Shown piece by piece: positions 7,561 through 17,397 of a DNA stretch of 64,000 bases. The first letter of the stretch is position 1, and every line of letters starts with the position of its first letter. The stretch covers positions 1 to 64,000 of the forward strand of contig JAJFKG010000009.1 of NCBI GenBank assembly GCA_021773335.1, written 5' to 3'. Below the pieces are notes generated by a model. The model saw only the letters and a program-made list of their open reading frames with translations. It was not told the origin of the DNA and made no database searches. The stretch comes from Gammaproteobacteria bacterium (GTDB lineage: Bacteria > Pseudomonadota > Gammaproteobacteria > JAJFKG01). The position numbers and the translations under genes were made by a program.

Positions 7561-8940
7561 CTAACTTAAAAACGGTGACCATGCCGGCTCTTGCACATCG
7601 CCATTACGTGCCGGTAAACGCATTTGTACCCGCCCATCGGTGGAAGCCACCGCCAAAACACCTCGCCCACCAAAACGTGTTGCATACATCACCATACTAC
7701 CGTTTGGTGCCATGGTTGGTGATTGATCTTGCCCCAAGTTAGTCAGCAAGTTAAAGGTACCCGTGTGTAAATTTTGTAAAGCAACATTAAATAAACCACC
7801 ATTCTTATGCAACATCACTATCTCTTGGCCATCTGGGGCAAAGGACGCACTGGCATTATAACTGCCGTTAAATGACATACGTGCGATTTTTCCATTGGCT
7901 AGATTTACACGATAAATTTGTGGCGAACCACCACGATCTGAGGTAAACAATAATGACTTACCATCAGGCGCCCAACTTGGTTCTGTGTCAATCGACCAAC
8001 CACGCGTTACCACAGTCACTTTATTCGTGGCTAAATCAATCGTGTAAATACGCGGGTTACCACCTTTAGATAACACCACTGCCAATTGCTTACCATTCGG
8101 TGACCATGCCGGTGCACCATTAATCCCGGGATAAGATGTCACTAGACGACGTTTACCAGAGGCAACGTCAACCACATAAATTTCTGCATGTTTCTTTTCA
8201 AAGGAAACATACGCAAGCTCTTTACCATCGGGAGACCATGCTGGTGACATAATCGGCTGGTCTGAATGCAATAGCACATGAGGGTCATAACCATCAAAAT
8301 CTGACACTTCCAGCAAATATTGCGGTGGCTTACCTTGCGTACGCTGCACAACAATATATGCAACCCGTGTTGAAAAAATTCCAGCTTTACCCGTCAACTC
8401 TTTATAGACAATATCACTGATATGATGCGCCAAACGCCGCAAATCAGATTTTTTAACAACGAATTCTTTGCTCGCGAGCAAATAATTACTACCACCCGGC
8501 CCTGTTTTCGCTTTACCATAAACATCGATCAAATCGAAACTTACTTTGACTTTACCAATACCTGCAGGCTCAACGTTACCAACGACAATGTCGTCTACGC
8601 CCAGTTTTTGCCAATAACGATAGTTAATGCCATCGGCAGTATGTGGAAAACGCTTAATGGACTGTGGATCTGTCACTTTAAAACGACCACTATGCTGCAA
8701 ATCACTTTGAATCGTGGCGGCTATGTTTTGCTGCGCTTGTTTGGTGTCGGAATTACTAGCATCACGCGCTTGTCCGGCAAATGGCACTACTGCAATCGGC
8801 AATGCCCGGTCTATCCCTTTGGTTAACTCCAGATTGAGCTCAGCCTGGCTAGGCACAGAAAACAGAAATAAATAAGTTAGTAAGCTCAACACAGCACAGC
8901 GTTGTAAAAATCGTTTTGACTGTCTAATCACAGAATTCAC
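7561..8940 (-). CDS. tolB: Tol-Pal translocation protein TolB
   Basis: Periplasmic partner of Pal, TolA and outer-membrane lipoproteins. It has 459 residues: a signal peptide (about 1-33, cleaved after Ser-Gln-Ala), an N-terminal alpha/beta domain (about 35-160) and a six-bladed WD40-like propeller (about 185-455). The repeats Ser-Pro-Asp-Gly-Lys, Ala-Pro-Asp-Gly and Trp-Ser-Pro mark the blades. The length is normal for the family. The gene follows tolA closely and ends in front of the repeat cluster that separates it from pal. Confidence 0.97.
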   Translation of the reverse strand: MNSVIRQSKRFLQRCAVLSLLTYLFLFSVPSQAELNLELTKGIDRALPIAVVPFAGQARDASNSDTKQAQQNIAATIQSDLQHSGRFKVTDPQSIKRFPHTADGINYRYWQKLGVDDIVVGNVEPAGIGKVKVSFDLIDVYGKAKTGPGGSNYLLASKEFVVKKSDLRRLAHHISDIVYKELTGKAGIFSTRVAYIVVQRTQGKPPQYLLEVSDFDGYDPHVLLHSDQPIMSPAWSPDGKELAYVSFEKKHAEIYVVDVASGKRRLVTSYPGINGAPAWSPNGKQLAVVLSKGGNPRIYTIDLATNKVTVVTRGWSIDTEPSWAPDGKSLLFTSDRGGSPQIYRVNLANGKIARMSFNGSYNASASFAPDGQEIVMLHKNGGLFNVALQNLHTGTFNLLTNLGQDQSPTMAPNGSMVMYATRFGGRGVLAVASTDGRVQMRLPARNGDVQEPAWSPFLS

Positions 8941-9022
8941 CTTCTATCACGTGCCACCCGATCAGAGTAGCAGCAGCTTACTTAAAAAACTAGGCGATTC
9001 CTTTCGTCAAATGCTTCCACAA

Positions 9023-9928
9023 TCAAGTGGAGGAGGTTAAGACTCCCTCTGGTCGCAGCGTAAGATTCAACACCCTAAAGCGATCAAACATTTGTGGCTC
9101 CGACGGTACGGGCAATGGCGATGCTTTAAAAACAGCAGCCCGCGCTGAACGATCGAGACGTGTATCACCACTACTTGTAATCACCCTGACGTCCACAACA
9201 GTGCCACCAGGCGCTAGTCGCACTTGTAGTTTGGTACTCATGTCCTTATTGATGTTGTCAGGAATGATCCAGCGTTGTTCAATCGACTGTTTAATCATCA
9301 CTGCATACTTGTTAACAACGCCTTGTAACTCTTGAGCACGCGCCTGTGTCGCGGCTTTATCCTCGGCTGCCTGCTTTGCAGCTTCTTGTTGTGCGATTTT
9401 TTTCTGCTGAGCTTGCGCCGCTTGCTGCTTAGCTAAAGCTTCTTGTTTGGCATTCTCCGTCGCCGCTACGGCTTGTTGTTTTTCCAATTTCGCCAAACTT
9501 TGTTGCTGTGCCGCTTGGCGTTTTTTCAAATCAGCTAAGCGTTTCTCTGCCGCACGTTGTTTTTGCGCTTGTAATTTTTGTAGCTTGGCTTGCTCCGCCT
9601 TCAATTGTTTTAAACGAGCTTGCTCTTTAGCACGTGCTTGCGCCGCCTGCTGCGCTAATTTTTGCAATTTGCGTTGCTGTGCCGCTTGACGTTGTTGTTT
9701 CTGCTGCTGCCCCGCTTTAATCTTTGCGATTTCGTCTTCAACTTGGGCTTGGTTAACCGCTACTGCTTTGACGATATCAACTGGTTTTTGGCGTTTTTGC
9801 GCCACCGGAGTTGGCACTGCGAGCTCAACATTTGTAAAAATAAACCAAATCAATATGGCATGCACCATAATCGCCAAGATTAATGGCAACTTATACGAGC
9901 TAGTTTTGGTTTCCACGCTAAACGACAT
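9023..9928 (-). CDS. tolA: cell envelope integrity protein TolA
   Basis: Inner-membrane protein that spans the periplasm and transmits proton-motive force from TolQR to Pal/TolB. It has 301 residues: one N-terminal transmembrane helix (about 12-31), a long Ala/Lys/Gln helical domain (about 45-205) and a C-terminal globular TonB-like domain (about 210-300). A good ribosome binding site (AAGGAG) precedes the ATG. The 163-base gap to tolR is longer than usual and could hold an internal promoter, though none is clear. Confidence 0.95.
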   Translation of the reverse strand: MSFSVETKTSSYKLPLILAIMVHAILIWFIFTNVELAVPTPVAQKRQKPVDIVKAVAVNQAQVEDEIAKIKAGQQQKQQRQAAQQRKLQKLAQQAAQARAKEQARLKQLKAEQAKLQKLQAQKQRAAEKRLADLKKRQAAQQQSLAKLEKQQAVAATENAKQEALAKQQAAQAQQKKIAQQEAAKQAAEDKAATQARAQELQGVVNKYAVMIKQSIEQRWIIPDNINKDMSTKLQVRLAPGGTVVDVRVITSSGDTRLDRSARAAVFKASPLPVPSEPQMFDRFRVLNLTLRPEGVLTSST

Positions 9929-10091
9929 GCTTTCTCCTTTTGCATTGATCGTACTGTTTTACTTGTTATCCTAATCCGTTAGAGCCAGCGCAACTTTCAT
10001 GTGCAATCAGCAGCTATCCTAGACCCAACACGACACAGGCCTACCTGCGCCTTGCGCGCTAATTCCATTCAACATTATCAGGGTTATATCG

Positions 10092-10538
10092 CTAGCTGAT
10101 ATCCTCCCCGGGTGGCGTCTGTGTCATTAAGCCCACGCCTTCAGCGCCAGCTCGTTGCAATAACACCATTGCTGTGACCACTTTACCATAGTTAACGTCT
10201 TGGTCGCCCTTGACCAATACACTTTGTGACTTACCTTGCTGCCTATCTAGTTGCAACTGAGCAGCCACACGTGTCGCTAACTGTTGTGGTGCAATCGGGA
10301 CGTCCGGGTTGTCCGCGATATTAAGAAAATAATTGCCCTTAGCATTGACTGATACAATAATCGGATCTTGGGTATTACTCGTTAACGGCTTTGCAGCCGC
10401 TTGCGGTAATTTCACATCAACGCCTTGACTTAATAACGGTGTAGTCACCATAAAAATCACTAACAATACCAACATCACATCAATGTAGGGCACGACATTG
10501 ATTTCAGACATTGGCCTCTTGCCACGTCGATACTTCAT
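10092..10538 (-). CDS. tolR: biopolymer transport protein TolR
   Basis: ExbD/TolR family subunit of the TolQR proton motor. It has 148 residues: a short cytoplasmic N-terminus with the family's Ser-Glu-Ile-Asn-Val-Val-Pro-Tyr-Ile-Asp stretch, whose Asp is the proton-carrying residue, one transmembrane helix (about 15-37) and a periplasmic domain. The start overlaps the tolQ stop by four bases (ATGA), so the two subunits are coupled. Confidence 0.96.
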   Translation of the reverse strand: MKYRRGKRPMSEINVVPYIDVMLVLLVIFMVTTPLLSQGVDVKLPQAAAKPLTSNTQDPIIVSVNAKGNYFLNIADNPDVPIAPQQLATRVAAQLQLDRQQGKSQSVLVKGDQDVNYGKVVTAMVLLQRAGAEGVGLMTQTPPGEDIS

Positions 10539-11218
10539 GCCACATGACTCCCATGAATTTGACGATAGAGGATGCTAGAAAATTCTTCTTGGAAAGTATC
10601 ATAATTGTTTAACAAGCGTTCTGCTTTATTGGCATAGCGATTATATGCGATGACCGCAGGTATCGCGGCAAACAAACCCATAGCTGTTGCAATCAATGCT
10701 TCAGAAATGCCAGGCGCAACCATAGCAATGGTTGCTTGTTGTGAAACACCTAGGGCACGGAATGACGTCATGATCCCCCAAACCGTACCGAATAAACCAA
10801 TGTAAGGGCTTGTCGATCCGACTGTCGCGAGAAAAGATAAATGTTGTTCTAGACGTTCGACTTCGCGTGCGTGCGCAATACGCATAGCACGTTGCGCACC
10901 TTCAATAACCGCTTCTGGCAAAATACCATCTTGTTGCTGTAAACGTGCGTATTCTTTGAAGCCAGCTTGGAAAATGCTTTGTATCCCTTTACTACTGGGA
11001 TCGTTGCGCAAATCATTATAGAGCAAAGTTAAATCAGTACCTGACCAGAATTGCTCTTCAAAACGCTTTACAGCTTTTTCGACAGTCTTGACTACCCAAC
11101 CACGCTGGAAAATAAATGTCCAAGATATTACCGAGACCACAAGCAGCAAGAACATTACCGCTTTCACAATTGGTCCTGCGTCGAAGAAAAAACTGATTAA
11201 TGTTTGATCGCTTGTCAC
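10535..11218 (-). CDS. tolQ: Tol-Pal system protein TolQ
   Basis: MotA/TolQ/ExbB proton-channel subunit. It has 227 residues with three transmembrane segments (about 16-38, 135-158 and 170-195). The Gly-Leu-Phe-Gly-Thr-Val-Trp-Gly-Ile signature is near residue 142. The start is GTG at 11218 with AGGAG seven bases upstream. It opens the tolQRAB segment, behind a 289-base gap after ybgC that may contain a separate promoter. Confidence 0.96.
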   Translation of the reverse strand: MTSDQTLISFFFDAGPIVKAVMFLLLVVSVISWTFIFQRGWVVKTVEKAVKRFEEQFWSGTDLTLLYNDLRNDPSSKGIQSIFQAGFKEYARLQQQDGILPEAVIEGAQRAMRIAHAREVERLEQHLSFLATVGSTSPYIGLFGTVWGIMTSFRALGVSQQATIAMVAPGISEALIATAMGLFAAIPAVIAYNRYANKAERLLNNYDTFQEEFSSILYRQIHGSHVA

Positions 11219-11507
11219 CCTGACTCTCCTAGTTTCGGTTATCCTTACCCATAAACAGGCGGTACTTTAACCTAAAAATAACGGCGGGCCAATCCCTAAA
11301 GTCGAATAAGACTCTGATTTTTTCGCATATCTTGTGGATTTTGTTGAGAAAATTACTGCATATTGTGGAGTGGATCTTGTTTTGCTCAATACGGATCAAA
11401 ACGCACACAAAAAGAATAAAAATAACTCACAAAAACGCTAGCTTATTGATCATATTAAAGTAATTTCTTAAGAATTGATGGTGGTTAATTCACAAACAGT
11501 GGGGAAT
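11219..11507. other. AT-rich intergenic gap between ybgC and tolQ
   Basis: A gap of 289 bases in an otherwise tight block. No gene, palindrome or terminator with a U-run was seen. Several AT-rich stretches could serve as a tolQ promoter, but no hexamer pair is convincing. Confidence 0.4.
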
Positions 11508-11939
11508 TTATCTTACAAAATTTGACATTATTTCGCACAATTGGGTGGGCAAGGGTGCCGGCTTCAGCGCATTCGTAGTACAAGCGATCTTAACAATGCC
11601 ATCGCAACAAATCTGTTCCGGCTTAGCCTGCAGGCGCGCAATTTGATGATACACGATACTCGCGCGACCCGCTTTGTGTACGCGACTGACAATTTCCAAC
11701 ACATCATCAAATTTGGCAGGAGCAACAAAGCGTAAGTCAGCTTTGCACACGGGAAAGACTATATTTTGTTCTTCCCTTAATGCACCTAAATCCATACCCA
11801 AATGACGGAACCATTCGATACGTGCATGTGAAAAATAATTTAAATAGTTAGAGTGGTAAACATGGCCATAGGCATCCGTATCATCGTAATAAATACGCAC
11901 CGGCCAGATAAATGTTTCTGGCCCTGTTGCCGTCACCAT
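11508..11939 (-). CDS. ybgC: Tol-Pal associated acyl-CoA thioesterase YbgC
   Basis: Hot-dog fold thioesterase of 143 residues that hydrolyses acyl-CoA or acyl-ACP and is usually the first gene of the tol-pal cluster. The signature Tyr-Tyr-Asp-Asp-Thr-Asp-Ala-Tyr-Gly-His-Val-Tyr-His-Ser-Asn-Tyr-Leu is at about residues 17-33. In most relatives the position of Tyr-Gly-His is Gly-Gly-Val. The start overlaps the ruvB stop by one base, joining the ruv and tol clusters into one run. Confidence 0.93.
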   Translation of the reverse strand: MVTATGPETFIWPVRIYYDDTDAYGHVYHSNYLNYFSHARIEWFRHLGMDLGALREEQNIVFPVCKADLRFVAPAKFDDVLEIVSRVHKAGRASIVYHQIARLQAKPEQICCDGIVKIACTTNALKPAPLPTQLCEIMSNFVR

Positions 11940-12994
11940 TAATCACCATCCTCTACTGATTCCACCAAATCAGCTGTTGCCTGTCTATGTTGGCTAGGCA
12001 TAGTAATGCCAAAGTGTAAATACGCATGCCGCGTGGCAATGCGTCCGCGCGGAGTGCGCATAATAAAACCTTGTTGAATCAGATACGGTTCGATGACATC
12101 TTCGATGGTATCGCGCTCTTCGCTGAGCGCTGCCGCAAGACTATCGACGCCGACAGGCCCGCCATCGAATTTTTCGATCATCGCTAACAACAACTTACGA
12201 TCTAACATATCAAAACCGTTGATATCGACATCGAGCAAATCCAAGGCCTGTTCTGCAACTTGTTTGCTTATCTCACCGTCGGCTTTGACTTCAGCATAAT
12301 CACGTGCACGGCGCAACAGACGATTGGCGATCCGCGGGGTACCGCGTGCACGACGTGCGATTTCACGCGCGCCATCAGCTTCAATGGGCATACCCAATAT
12401 CTTCGCTGAACGCGTGACAATAGCGCTTAAATCCGCGACATTATAAAACTCTAAACGTTGCACAATACCAAAGCGATCACGCAACGGCGAGGTCAATAAA
12501 CCTGCGCGTGTCGTCGCGCCCACTAACGTAAAGGGGGGTAAATCTAATTTAATAGAACGTGCTGCTGGACCTTCACCAATCATAATATCGAGTTGATAAT
12601 CTTCCATTGCTGGATACAAAATTTCTTCAACCGCAGCACTTAAACGATGGATTTCATCAATAAACAACACATCGTGTGGCTGTAGATTCGTCAGCAATGC
12701 CGCTAAATCACCGGCCTTTTCTAAGACTGGCCCTGAAGTTTGCTTGAGTTCGACTTGCATTTCATTAGCAATGATATTCGCTAGAGTCGTTTTACCTAAG
12801 CCTGGAGGTCCAAAAATCAAAACATGATCCAAGGCTTCTTGGCGCTTGCGAGCTGCACAGATAAAGATTTCCATTTGTTCACGCACTTGCGGCTGACCGT
12901 GATAATCTTGTAATAACTTGGGGCGAATCGCACGATCGTGTTGATCCTCATTACCGATGTCATCGCCAGTAATGATGCGGTCTGTTTCGATCAT
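11939..12994 (-). CDS. ruvB: Holliday junction DNA helicase RuvB
   Basis: AAA+ ATPase that drives branch migration with RuvA. It has 351 residues. Walker A Gly-Pro-Pro-Gly-Leu-Gly-Lys-Thr-Thr is near residue 65, Walker B Phe-Ile-Asp-Glu-Ile-His-Arg-Leu near 113, a sensor Gly-Ala-Thr-Thr-Arg-Ala-Gly and a C-terminal winged helix with Thr-Pro-Arg-Gly-Arg. It overlaps ruvA by four bases. Confidence 0.98.
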   Translation of the reverse strand: MIETDRIITGDDIGNEDQHDRAIRPKLLQDYHGQPQVREQMEIFICAARKRQEALDHVLIFGPPGLGKTTLANIIANEMQVELKQTSGPVLEKAGDLAALLTNLQPHDVLFIDEIHRLSAAVEEILYPAMEDYQLDIMIGEGPAARSIKLDLPPFTLVGATTRAGLLTSPLRDRFGIVQRLEFYNVADLSAIVTRSAKILGMPIEADGAREIARRARGTPRIANRLLRRARDYAEVKADGEISKQVAEQALDLLDVDINGFDMLDRKLLLAMIEKFDGGPVGVDSLAAALSEERDTIEDVIEPYLIQQGFIMRTPRGRIATRHAYLHFGITMPSQHRQATADLVESVEDGD

Positions 12995-13596
12995 GCCGCC
13001 ATCCCCTTCAGGGCAATGCGAATCAATTCTTCACTGCTAACGCCTTCACTATCCACTCTAGCTAGCGCCCGGCTGGCTTCGGGTGGCTTATAACCTAAAG
13101 CAACCAAGGCACTGATCGCTTCTTGCATTGCGCTGCGTTGTTCAGAAAGGTTGATCGTTGCGACTTTCTTACCACTGCTATCGGTTTGTTGCCAATCAGC
13201 AAGCCTATCACGCATTTCAATAATCAAACGCTCTGCCGTCTTTTTGCCGATGCCCGGGACACGTACCAAGGTCGCAGTATCGTCATCCATAACACATTGT
13301 ACAAAGCTGTCAGGCTCAATACTTGAAAGAATGGCTAAACCTAAACGTGGACCCACGCCATTGACTTTAATCACCGCACGAAACAAAGCACGTTCTTGCT
13401 GCGTGAAAAAACCATAGAGTAATTGCGCATCTTCGCGCACTACAAAGTGGGTGTGTAACAGTACCTCTTTGCCCGCTTCAGGCAAACGGTAGAAGGTACT
13501 CATCGGCGCTTCTACTTCATAACCGACGCCATTGACATCGATGAGTAGTTGCGGTGGTTTTTTTTCAATTATTATGCCGCGTAAGCGTCCAATCAT
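12991..13596 (-). CDS. ruvA: Holliday junction DNA helicase subunit RuvA
   Basis: Tetrameric junction-binding subunit of RuvAB, 201 residues. N-terminal OB fold beginning Met-Ile-Gly-Arg-Leu-Arg-Gly, two helix-hairpin-helix motifs (Val-Asn-Gly-Val-Gly-Pro and Val-Pro-Gly-Ile-Gly-Lys-Lys-Thr-Ala) and a C-terminal RuvB-binding domain with Ala-Leu-Gly-Tyr. It overlaps ruvC by four bases. Confidence 0.98.
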   Translation of the reverse strand: MIGRLRGIIIEKKPPQLLIDVNGVGYEVEAPMSTFYRLPEAGKEVLLHTHFVVREDAQLLYGFFTQQERALFRAVIKVNGVGPRLGLAILSSIEPDSFVQCVMDDDTATLVRVPGIGKKTAERLIIEMRDRLADWQQTDSSGKKVATINLSEQRSAMQEAISALVALGYKPPEASRALARVDSEGVSSEELIRIALKGMAA

Positions 13597-14111
13597 TTTA
13601 AGCGTCCTCGGCTAATGCGATTTGCGCCAGTCATCCCTTTGAGTCCTTGGCGCATATGACTGTGACACAATGCCACAGCAAGCCCATCGGCAGCATCGAC
13701 TTGCGGGGTGTCACTTAAGTTAAGTAAACGACACACCATATGTTGCACTTGGTCTTTTGCTGCGTTGCCGTACCCTACCACGGATTGTTTGATTTGTCGT
13801 GCCGAATATTCGGCCACTGGCATGGGGTGTATGGCCAAGGCGGTGATCGCCGCGCCACGTGCTTGCCCTAGTTTAATAGCAACGTTCGGATTTTGATGCA
13901 TAAAGACTTGTTCAATGGCCGCTTCATCAGGTTGGTACTCAGCGAGGATGTCACGTAAGCCGCTAAAGATTTGTTCGAGACGCTGCGCAAAATCCGTTGC
14001 CTTAATGCGGATACAACCACTGGTGATATAACGATTACGGTTGCCCGTACTTTCTATCACGCCATAACCAGTAATACGTGAACCGGGATCAAGACCGATG
14101 ATCACTGCCAT
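13593..14111 (-). CDS. ruvC: crossover junction endodeoxyribonuclease RuvC
   Basis: Holliday junction resolvase, 172 residues. It carries the RNase H-like acidic residues: Asp in Ile-Gly-Leu-Asp-Pro-Gly-Ser near residue 8, Glu in Ala-Ala-Ile-Glu-Gln-Val-Phe near 67 and the Asp-Ala-Ala-Asp-Gly-Leu-Ala pair near 140. It overlaps the yebC stop by one base and ruvA by four, so yebC-ruvC-ruvA-ruvB is a coupled unit. Confidence 0.97.
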   Translation of the reverse strand: MAVIIGLDPGSRITGYGVIESTGNRNRYITSGCIRIKATDFAQRLEQIFSGLRDILAEYQPDEAAIEQVFMHQNPNVAIKLGQARGAAITALAIHPMPVAEYSARQIKQSVVGYGNAAKDQVQHMVCRLLNLSDTPQVDAADGLAVALCHSHMRQGLKGMTGANRISRGRLK

Positions 14112-14857
14112 TAGTCGAGCTCAGCTAAAATGTCATCAGGAATATCGGCATTGGAAAAAACGTTTTGCACATCGTCTAAATCTTCTAACAGATCTAACAT
14201 ACGTAACATCTTTTCGGCAGCGTCTTTATCAAGCGTTACTTCAGTGGCAGCTTGTTGTGTGACTTCGGCATTCACTGGACTGAGTTGTTTGGCATCCACA
14301 GCATCTTTAACTTTGCCGAAAGCCTCCGGTGTGGTGATAACATCGATGGAACCATCATCGTTGCTGACGACATCATCGGCACCGGCATCCAAGGCAATCT
14401 CCATGATGGTATCTTCATCATTGCCCGGCGCGAATGTAATAATGCCTTGCTTTGTGAACAGATACGCAACTGAACCATCAGTACCAAGGTTGCCACCAGA
14501 TTTTGTAAAGGCATGACGCACTTCCGCCACCGTACGATTACGATTATCCGTCATGCATTCAACCATCACCGCTACACCCGCAGGACCATAACCCTCATAC
14601 AGTAACTCTTCGACATTGCTATCATCACCACCACCGGCACCACGCTTAACTGCACGATCAATCGTGTCGCGGGTCATATTGCCGGATAAGGCTTTATCGA
14701 TTGCAGCGCGCAAACGCGGATTGCTATCAGGATCACCGCCCCCCATGCGCGCGGCCACGGTAATTTCTCGAATCAGCTTGGTAAATAATTTACCACGCTT
14801 GGCGTCTTGGCGTTTTTTGCGGTGTTGAATATTTGCCCATTTACTATGACCAGCCAT
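14111..14857 (-). CDS. yebC: YebC/PmpR-family protein
   Basis: Conserved protein of about 248 residues, described in other bacteria as a DNA-binding regulator or as a translation factor acting on proline-rich stalls. It begins [10 protein letters not shown], the hallmark N-terminus, and has the three-domain alpha/beta layout with the Lys-Arg-Gly-Ala-Gly-Gly segment. ATG 14857 is chosen over 14917 because the family always starts at this motif and GGAG lies just upstream. It is the first gene of the yebC-ruvCAB run. Confidence 0.95.
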   Translation of the reverse strand: MAGHSKWANIQHRKKRQDAKRGKLFTKLIREITVAARMGGGDPDSNPRLRAAIDKALSGNMTRDTIDRAVKRGAGGGDDSNVEELLYEGYGPAGVAVMVECMTDNRNRTVAEVRHAFTKSGGNLGTDGSVAYLFTKQGIITFAPGNDEDTIMEIALDAGADDVVSNDDGSIDVITTPEAFGKVKDAVDAKQLSPVNAEVTQQAATEVTLDKDAAEKMLRMLDLLEDLDDVQNVFSNADIPDDILAELD

Positions 14858-15070
14858 CTTTTTCTCCACATTCTTGTTGGCTGGGCTAAGTGTCCCAAAA
14901 GTGGGCCGTAAGTGCAATTCGTATGACTAAGGATCAGCTTTTACAGACTGCCGTGCGTACATTTTTTTATCGCGATCGCAAGCTCGCGTGACCCTCGAAA
15001 AACTCTGTCCTGTGGCACGCATCAAGAGAAAACGCTCAACGCGTAGACTACTGTCTTTGCGTCAAGGCCA
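14858..15070. other. intergenic region upstream of yebC
   Basis: Leader region of yebC followed by sequence with no gene. The last 40 bases (TACTGTCTTTGCGTCAAG and onward) are nearly the same as the flank at about 45598, so the repeat that starts at 15071 has a longer conserved edge. Confidence 0.4.
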
Positions 15071-15168
15071 GATGTAGCCTTGATAAGTTGCGTAGCAACG
15101 TCATCCGGGAACAGCAATCGCAAACATCCTCCCCGGATGACGCGCGTCCCGCGCTTATCCGGGCTACG
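15071..15168. repeat. palindromic repeats, families A and B
   Basis: A family A arm GATGTAGCCTTGATAAG (15071) with a local hairpin GTTGCGTAGCAAC is followed by a family B unit in which CCCGGATGACGCGC pairs with GCGCTTATCCGGG and ends GGGCTACGG (15132-15168). The same A-then-B order is seen at 45624-45774. Confidence 0.75.
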
Positions 15169-15192
15169 GCTTACCTAGGAACAAATGCTAAT

Positions 15193-15226
15193 GTAGCCTT
15201 GATAAGCGCGTCAGCGCGCATCAAGG
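15193..15226. repeat. palindromic repeat, family A, overlapping a gene end
   Basis: A clean unit: GTAGCCTTGATAAGCGCG paired with CGCGCATCAAGG. Read on the minus strand, its right arm supplies the TGA stop codon and last residues of the unknown gene ending at 15221. Confidence 0.85.
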
Positions 15227-15739
15227 ATCAGGCATTGATAATTCACGCGTGTAGATACTGAATTTATCACCAGAAATCTGTTGCAAGTCTTCAGGTAGTG
15301 CTGGTTGAGACTGAATAGGTGCCATATGCTCCGTTAATTGCTGTCGCAGTGACTGCACGTCACTTTTTAACGCTTTGAACGCCGCTATTAGCGCATTTGC
15401 GTAGTAGAACGATTTACCGCTTTTAGCGGCCTCTGCTGTTGTCACTGGCAATTTAGCACAAAGCGTATCGTAGTTATCAAACCAAGTATGTAGCTCACTC
15501 ACTTCCATATTTTGATATGCAGCGCGCCATTTAGCTACTTGCTCAGCGACTCGATTGTAATAAACATGTTCATTAGGCCGAAAGCTAACATCGAAAAAAT
15601 TGGGCCTACTAAGAATTCCGGCGCCAGCATTCGCTGGATGAATCTGCTGTGTAATCTTATTGAGTTTTTCAATAAGGGGAATAAACATATCAGGAATTTT
15701 GCGCAATGTCGGTAACGCTGTAAAGTCTTCTAAACGCAT
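15221..15739 (-). CDS. hypothetical protein, 172 residues
   Basis: Not recognised. Soluble and helical, without signal peptide or membrane segment; aromatic clusters occur near residues 48-65 and a probable amphipathic helix at about 120-140. A strong ribosome binding site (AAGGAG, nine bases upstream) and the 54-base distance from trmJ on the same strand support a real gene, probably co-transcribed with trmJ. The final residues Pro-Asp-Pro and the stop come from a family A palindromic repeat, so the original C-terminus may have been different. Confidence 0.75.
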   Translation of the reverse strand: MRLEDFTALPTLRKIPDMFIPLIEKLNKITQQIHPANAGAGILSRPNFFDVSFRPNEHVYYNRVAEQVAKWRAAYQNMEVSELHTWFDNYDTLCAKLPVTTAEAAKSGKSFYYANALIAAFKALKSDVQSLRQQLTEHMAPIQSQPALPEDLQQISGDKFSIYTRELSMPDP

Positions 15740-15793
15740 TTAAGCTGACTCCTTATTATAATTAAATGAAATTCAAATAGCGTAGTCAGGCGA

Positions 15794-16504
15794 CTATTCT
15801 ATCGCACTTAGTATGCCACGTAAAATATTTAATTCTTGTTGCTCCAGGCCAACGCGATTAAATAAACGCTGCAAACGCGGCATCAGTTGCCGTGGATTAT
15901 TGGGGTCGAGGAAATCAATCGCAACTAACGTCTCTTCCAAATGTTGATAAAAGCGTTGTATCTCCGCATGACTGGCTGGCGCGTCGAATGCTTCTTGTGG
16001 GGCGTCGTTAGCTTTGTTAACAAGCATCGCGACATTGATTTCATAACACAGCACTTGTACCGCCGCGGCTAAATTTAATGAGCTGTATTCCACATTACAA
16101 GGAATATGCACATGGTAATTACACAGCTGCAATTCTTCATTGGTCAGCCCTTCACGCTCACGCCCAAATACAATCGCCACTGGCCCCTGTGATGCATGCG
16201 CCACGACTTTTTCACCACATTCGCGCGCATCGACAACCGGCCACGGCAAAGCACGACTACGCGCACTCGCCCCAATCACCAGTTGGCAATCAGCAATCGC
16301 CTGAGAAAAATTCTCCACAACGTGCGCCTGCGCTAAAATATCATCCGCGCCAGCGGCCCGCGCGGTGGCATCAGCATGCGGAAAGTACTGAGGCCCAACC
16401 AAATACAGTTGGCTCAAATTCATGGTTTTCATCGCACGTGCCGCAGCCCCGATATTGCCGGGATGGCTTGTGTTCAATAGCACGATACGTATGTTTTTTT
16501 GCAT
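15794..16504 (-). CDS. trmJ: tRNA 2'-O-methyltransferase TrmJ
   Basis: SPOUT methyltransferase that methylates the ribose of C32/U32 in tRNAs using SAM. It has 236 residues. The N-terminal Leu-Leu-Asn-Thr-Ser-His-Pro-Gly-Asn-Ile-Gly-Ala-Ala-Ala-Arg-Ala motif, the knot segment Val-Phe-Gly-Arg-Glu-Arg-Glu-Gly-Leu-Thr and Ser-Ser-Leu-Asn-Leu-Ala-Ala-Ala-Val are clear. A helical C-terminal extension (about 165-236) is the TrmJ-type dimer region. It is divergent from suhB, as in many gammaproteobacteria. Confidence 0.93.
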   Translation of the reverse strand: MQKNIRIVLLNTSHPGNIGAAARAMKTMNLSQLYLVGPQYFPHADATARAAGADDILAQAHVVENFSQAIADCQLVIGASARSRALPWPVVDARECGEKVVAHASQGPVAIVFGREREGLTNEELQLCNYHVHIPCNVEYSSLNLAAAVQVLCYEINVAMLVNKANDAPQEAFDAPASHAEIQRFYQHLEETLVAIDFLDPNNPRQLMPRLQRLFNRVGLEQQELNILRGILSAIE

Positions 16505-16521
16505 GTGACCCCCAAATCTTC

Positions 16522-16549
16522 GTGACAGCGATTATTAATACAGTATAAT
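16522..16549 (+). promoter_or_regulatory. probable suhB promoter
   Basis: GTGACA (16522-16527), a 16-base spacer and a consensus TATAAT (16544-16549), 34 bases upstream of the suhB start in the trmJ-suhB divergent region. Confidence 0.55.
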
Positions 16550-16582
16550 AGTTGGCCTTAAAAAGTCATAGAGATTTTCACC

Positions 16583-17377
16583 ATGGACCCAAGACTCAAT
16601 ATTGCTATCGACGCCGCGCGTAAAGCCGGTCGTTTAATTTCACGCTCGATTGACCGTATCGATGAGGTCAAAATCGACGAAAAAAAACGTAACGATTTTG
16701 TGACCAATATCGATAAAAAAAGTGAAGAAGTTATTATCGATACAATTAAACAAGCTTACCCAGACCACGCTATTTTAGCGGAAGAAAGTGGTCCGCAGGG
16801 TAGCGATGAGAATGTATGGGTCATCGACCCCCTCGATGGTACAATGAACTTTATTCACGGTTTCCCCCACGTTGCGATTTCAATTGCATTGAGAGTGAAT
16901 GGGCGCCTTGAAGTGGGTGTCGTGTACGATCCCTTGCGTAATGAAATTTTTTCTGCTGCACGCGGCAAAGGAGCGCATTTGAATGGACGCCGTATGCGCG
17001 TTTCGGACTTAAGCAGACTCGATGGTGCCTTTCTTGGCACCGGCTTTCCTTTTCGCGCCAAACAGCATTTGACAACATACTTGACTAGTTTTGAAAAACT
17101 TTTCCATGAGTGTTCCGGCATCCGCCGCGCGGGCGCCGCCGCACTCGACTTAGCCTATGTTGCCTGTGGACGCCTCGATGGTTTTTGGGAAGTCGCTCTC
17201 GAAGAATGGGATATGGCTGCCGGCGCCTTGTTAATCAAAGAAGCCGGTGGTATCGTCGGTGATATCAAAGGCGAAGAAAATTATCTCATTAATGGCAGCA
17301 TCATTGCGGGCAATCCCAAAGTGTTTAAAGCCATGTTACAAAACTTGCAACCGTTTGCGAAACAGTTTTTGGGGTAA
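16583..17377 (+). CDS. suhB: inositol-1-monophosphatase family protein SuhB
   Basis: Mg-dependent phosphatase that in gammaproteobacteria also acts with NusA/Nus factors in ribosomal RNA transcription. It has 264 residues. The metal-binding motifs are present: Glu-Glu-Ser-Gly at 67-70, Val-Ile-Asp-Pro-Leu-Asp-Gly-Thr at 80-87 and a late Glu-Glu-Trp-Asp-Met-Ala-Ala-Gly. Length and start match E. coli SuhB. It is the only plus-strand gene for some distance and has its own TATAAT promoter. Confidence 0.95.
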   Translation: MDPRLNIAIDAARKAGRLISRSIDRIDEVKIDEKKRNDFVTNIDKKSEEVIIDTIKQAYPDHAILAEESGPQGSDENVWVIDPLDGTMNFIHGFPHVAISIALRVNGRLEVGVVYDPLRNEIFSAARGKGAHLNGRRMRVSDLSRLDGAFLGTGFPFRAKQHLTTYLTSFEKLFHECSGIRRAGAAALDLAYVACGRLDGFWEVALEEWDMAAGALLIKEAGGIVGDIKGEENYLINGSIIAGNPKVFKAMLQNLQPFAKQFLG

Positions 17378-17397
17378 ATACCATAAAAAATCCGCTA

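Noticed and set aside
7328-7582. 84-codon minus-strand frame between tolB and pal
   Set aside because: Half of it is translated palindromic repeat, it overlaps the tolB end, and its peptide recurs wherever the repeat occurs.
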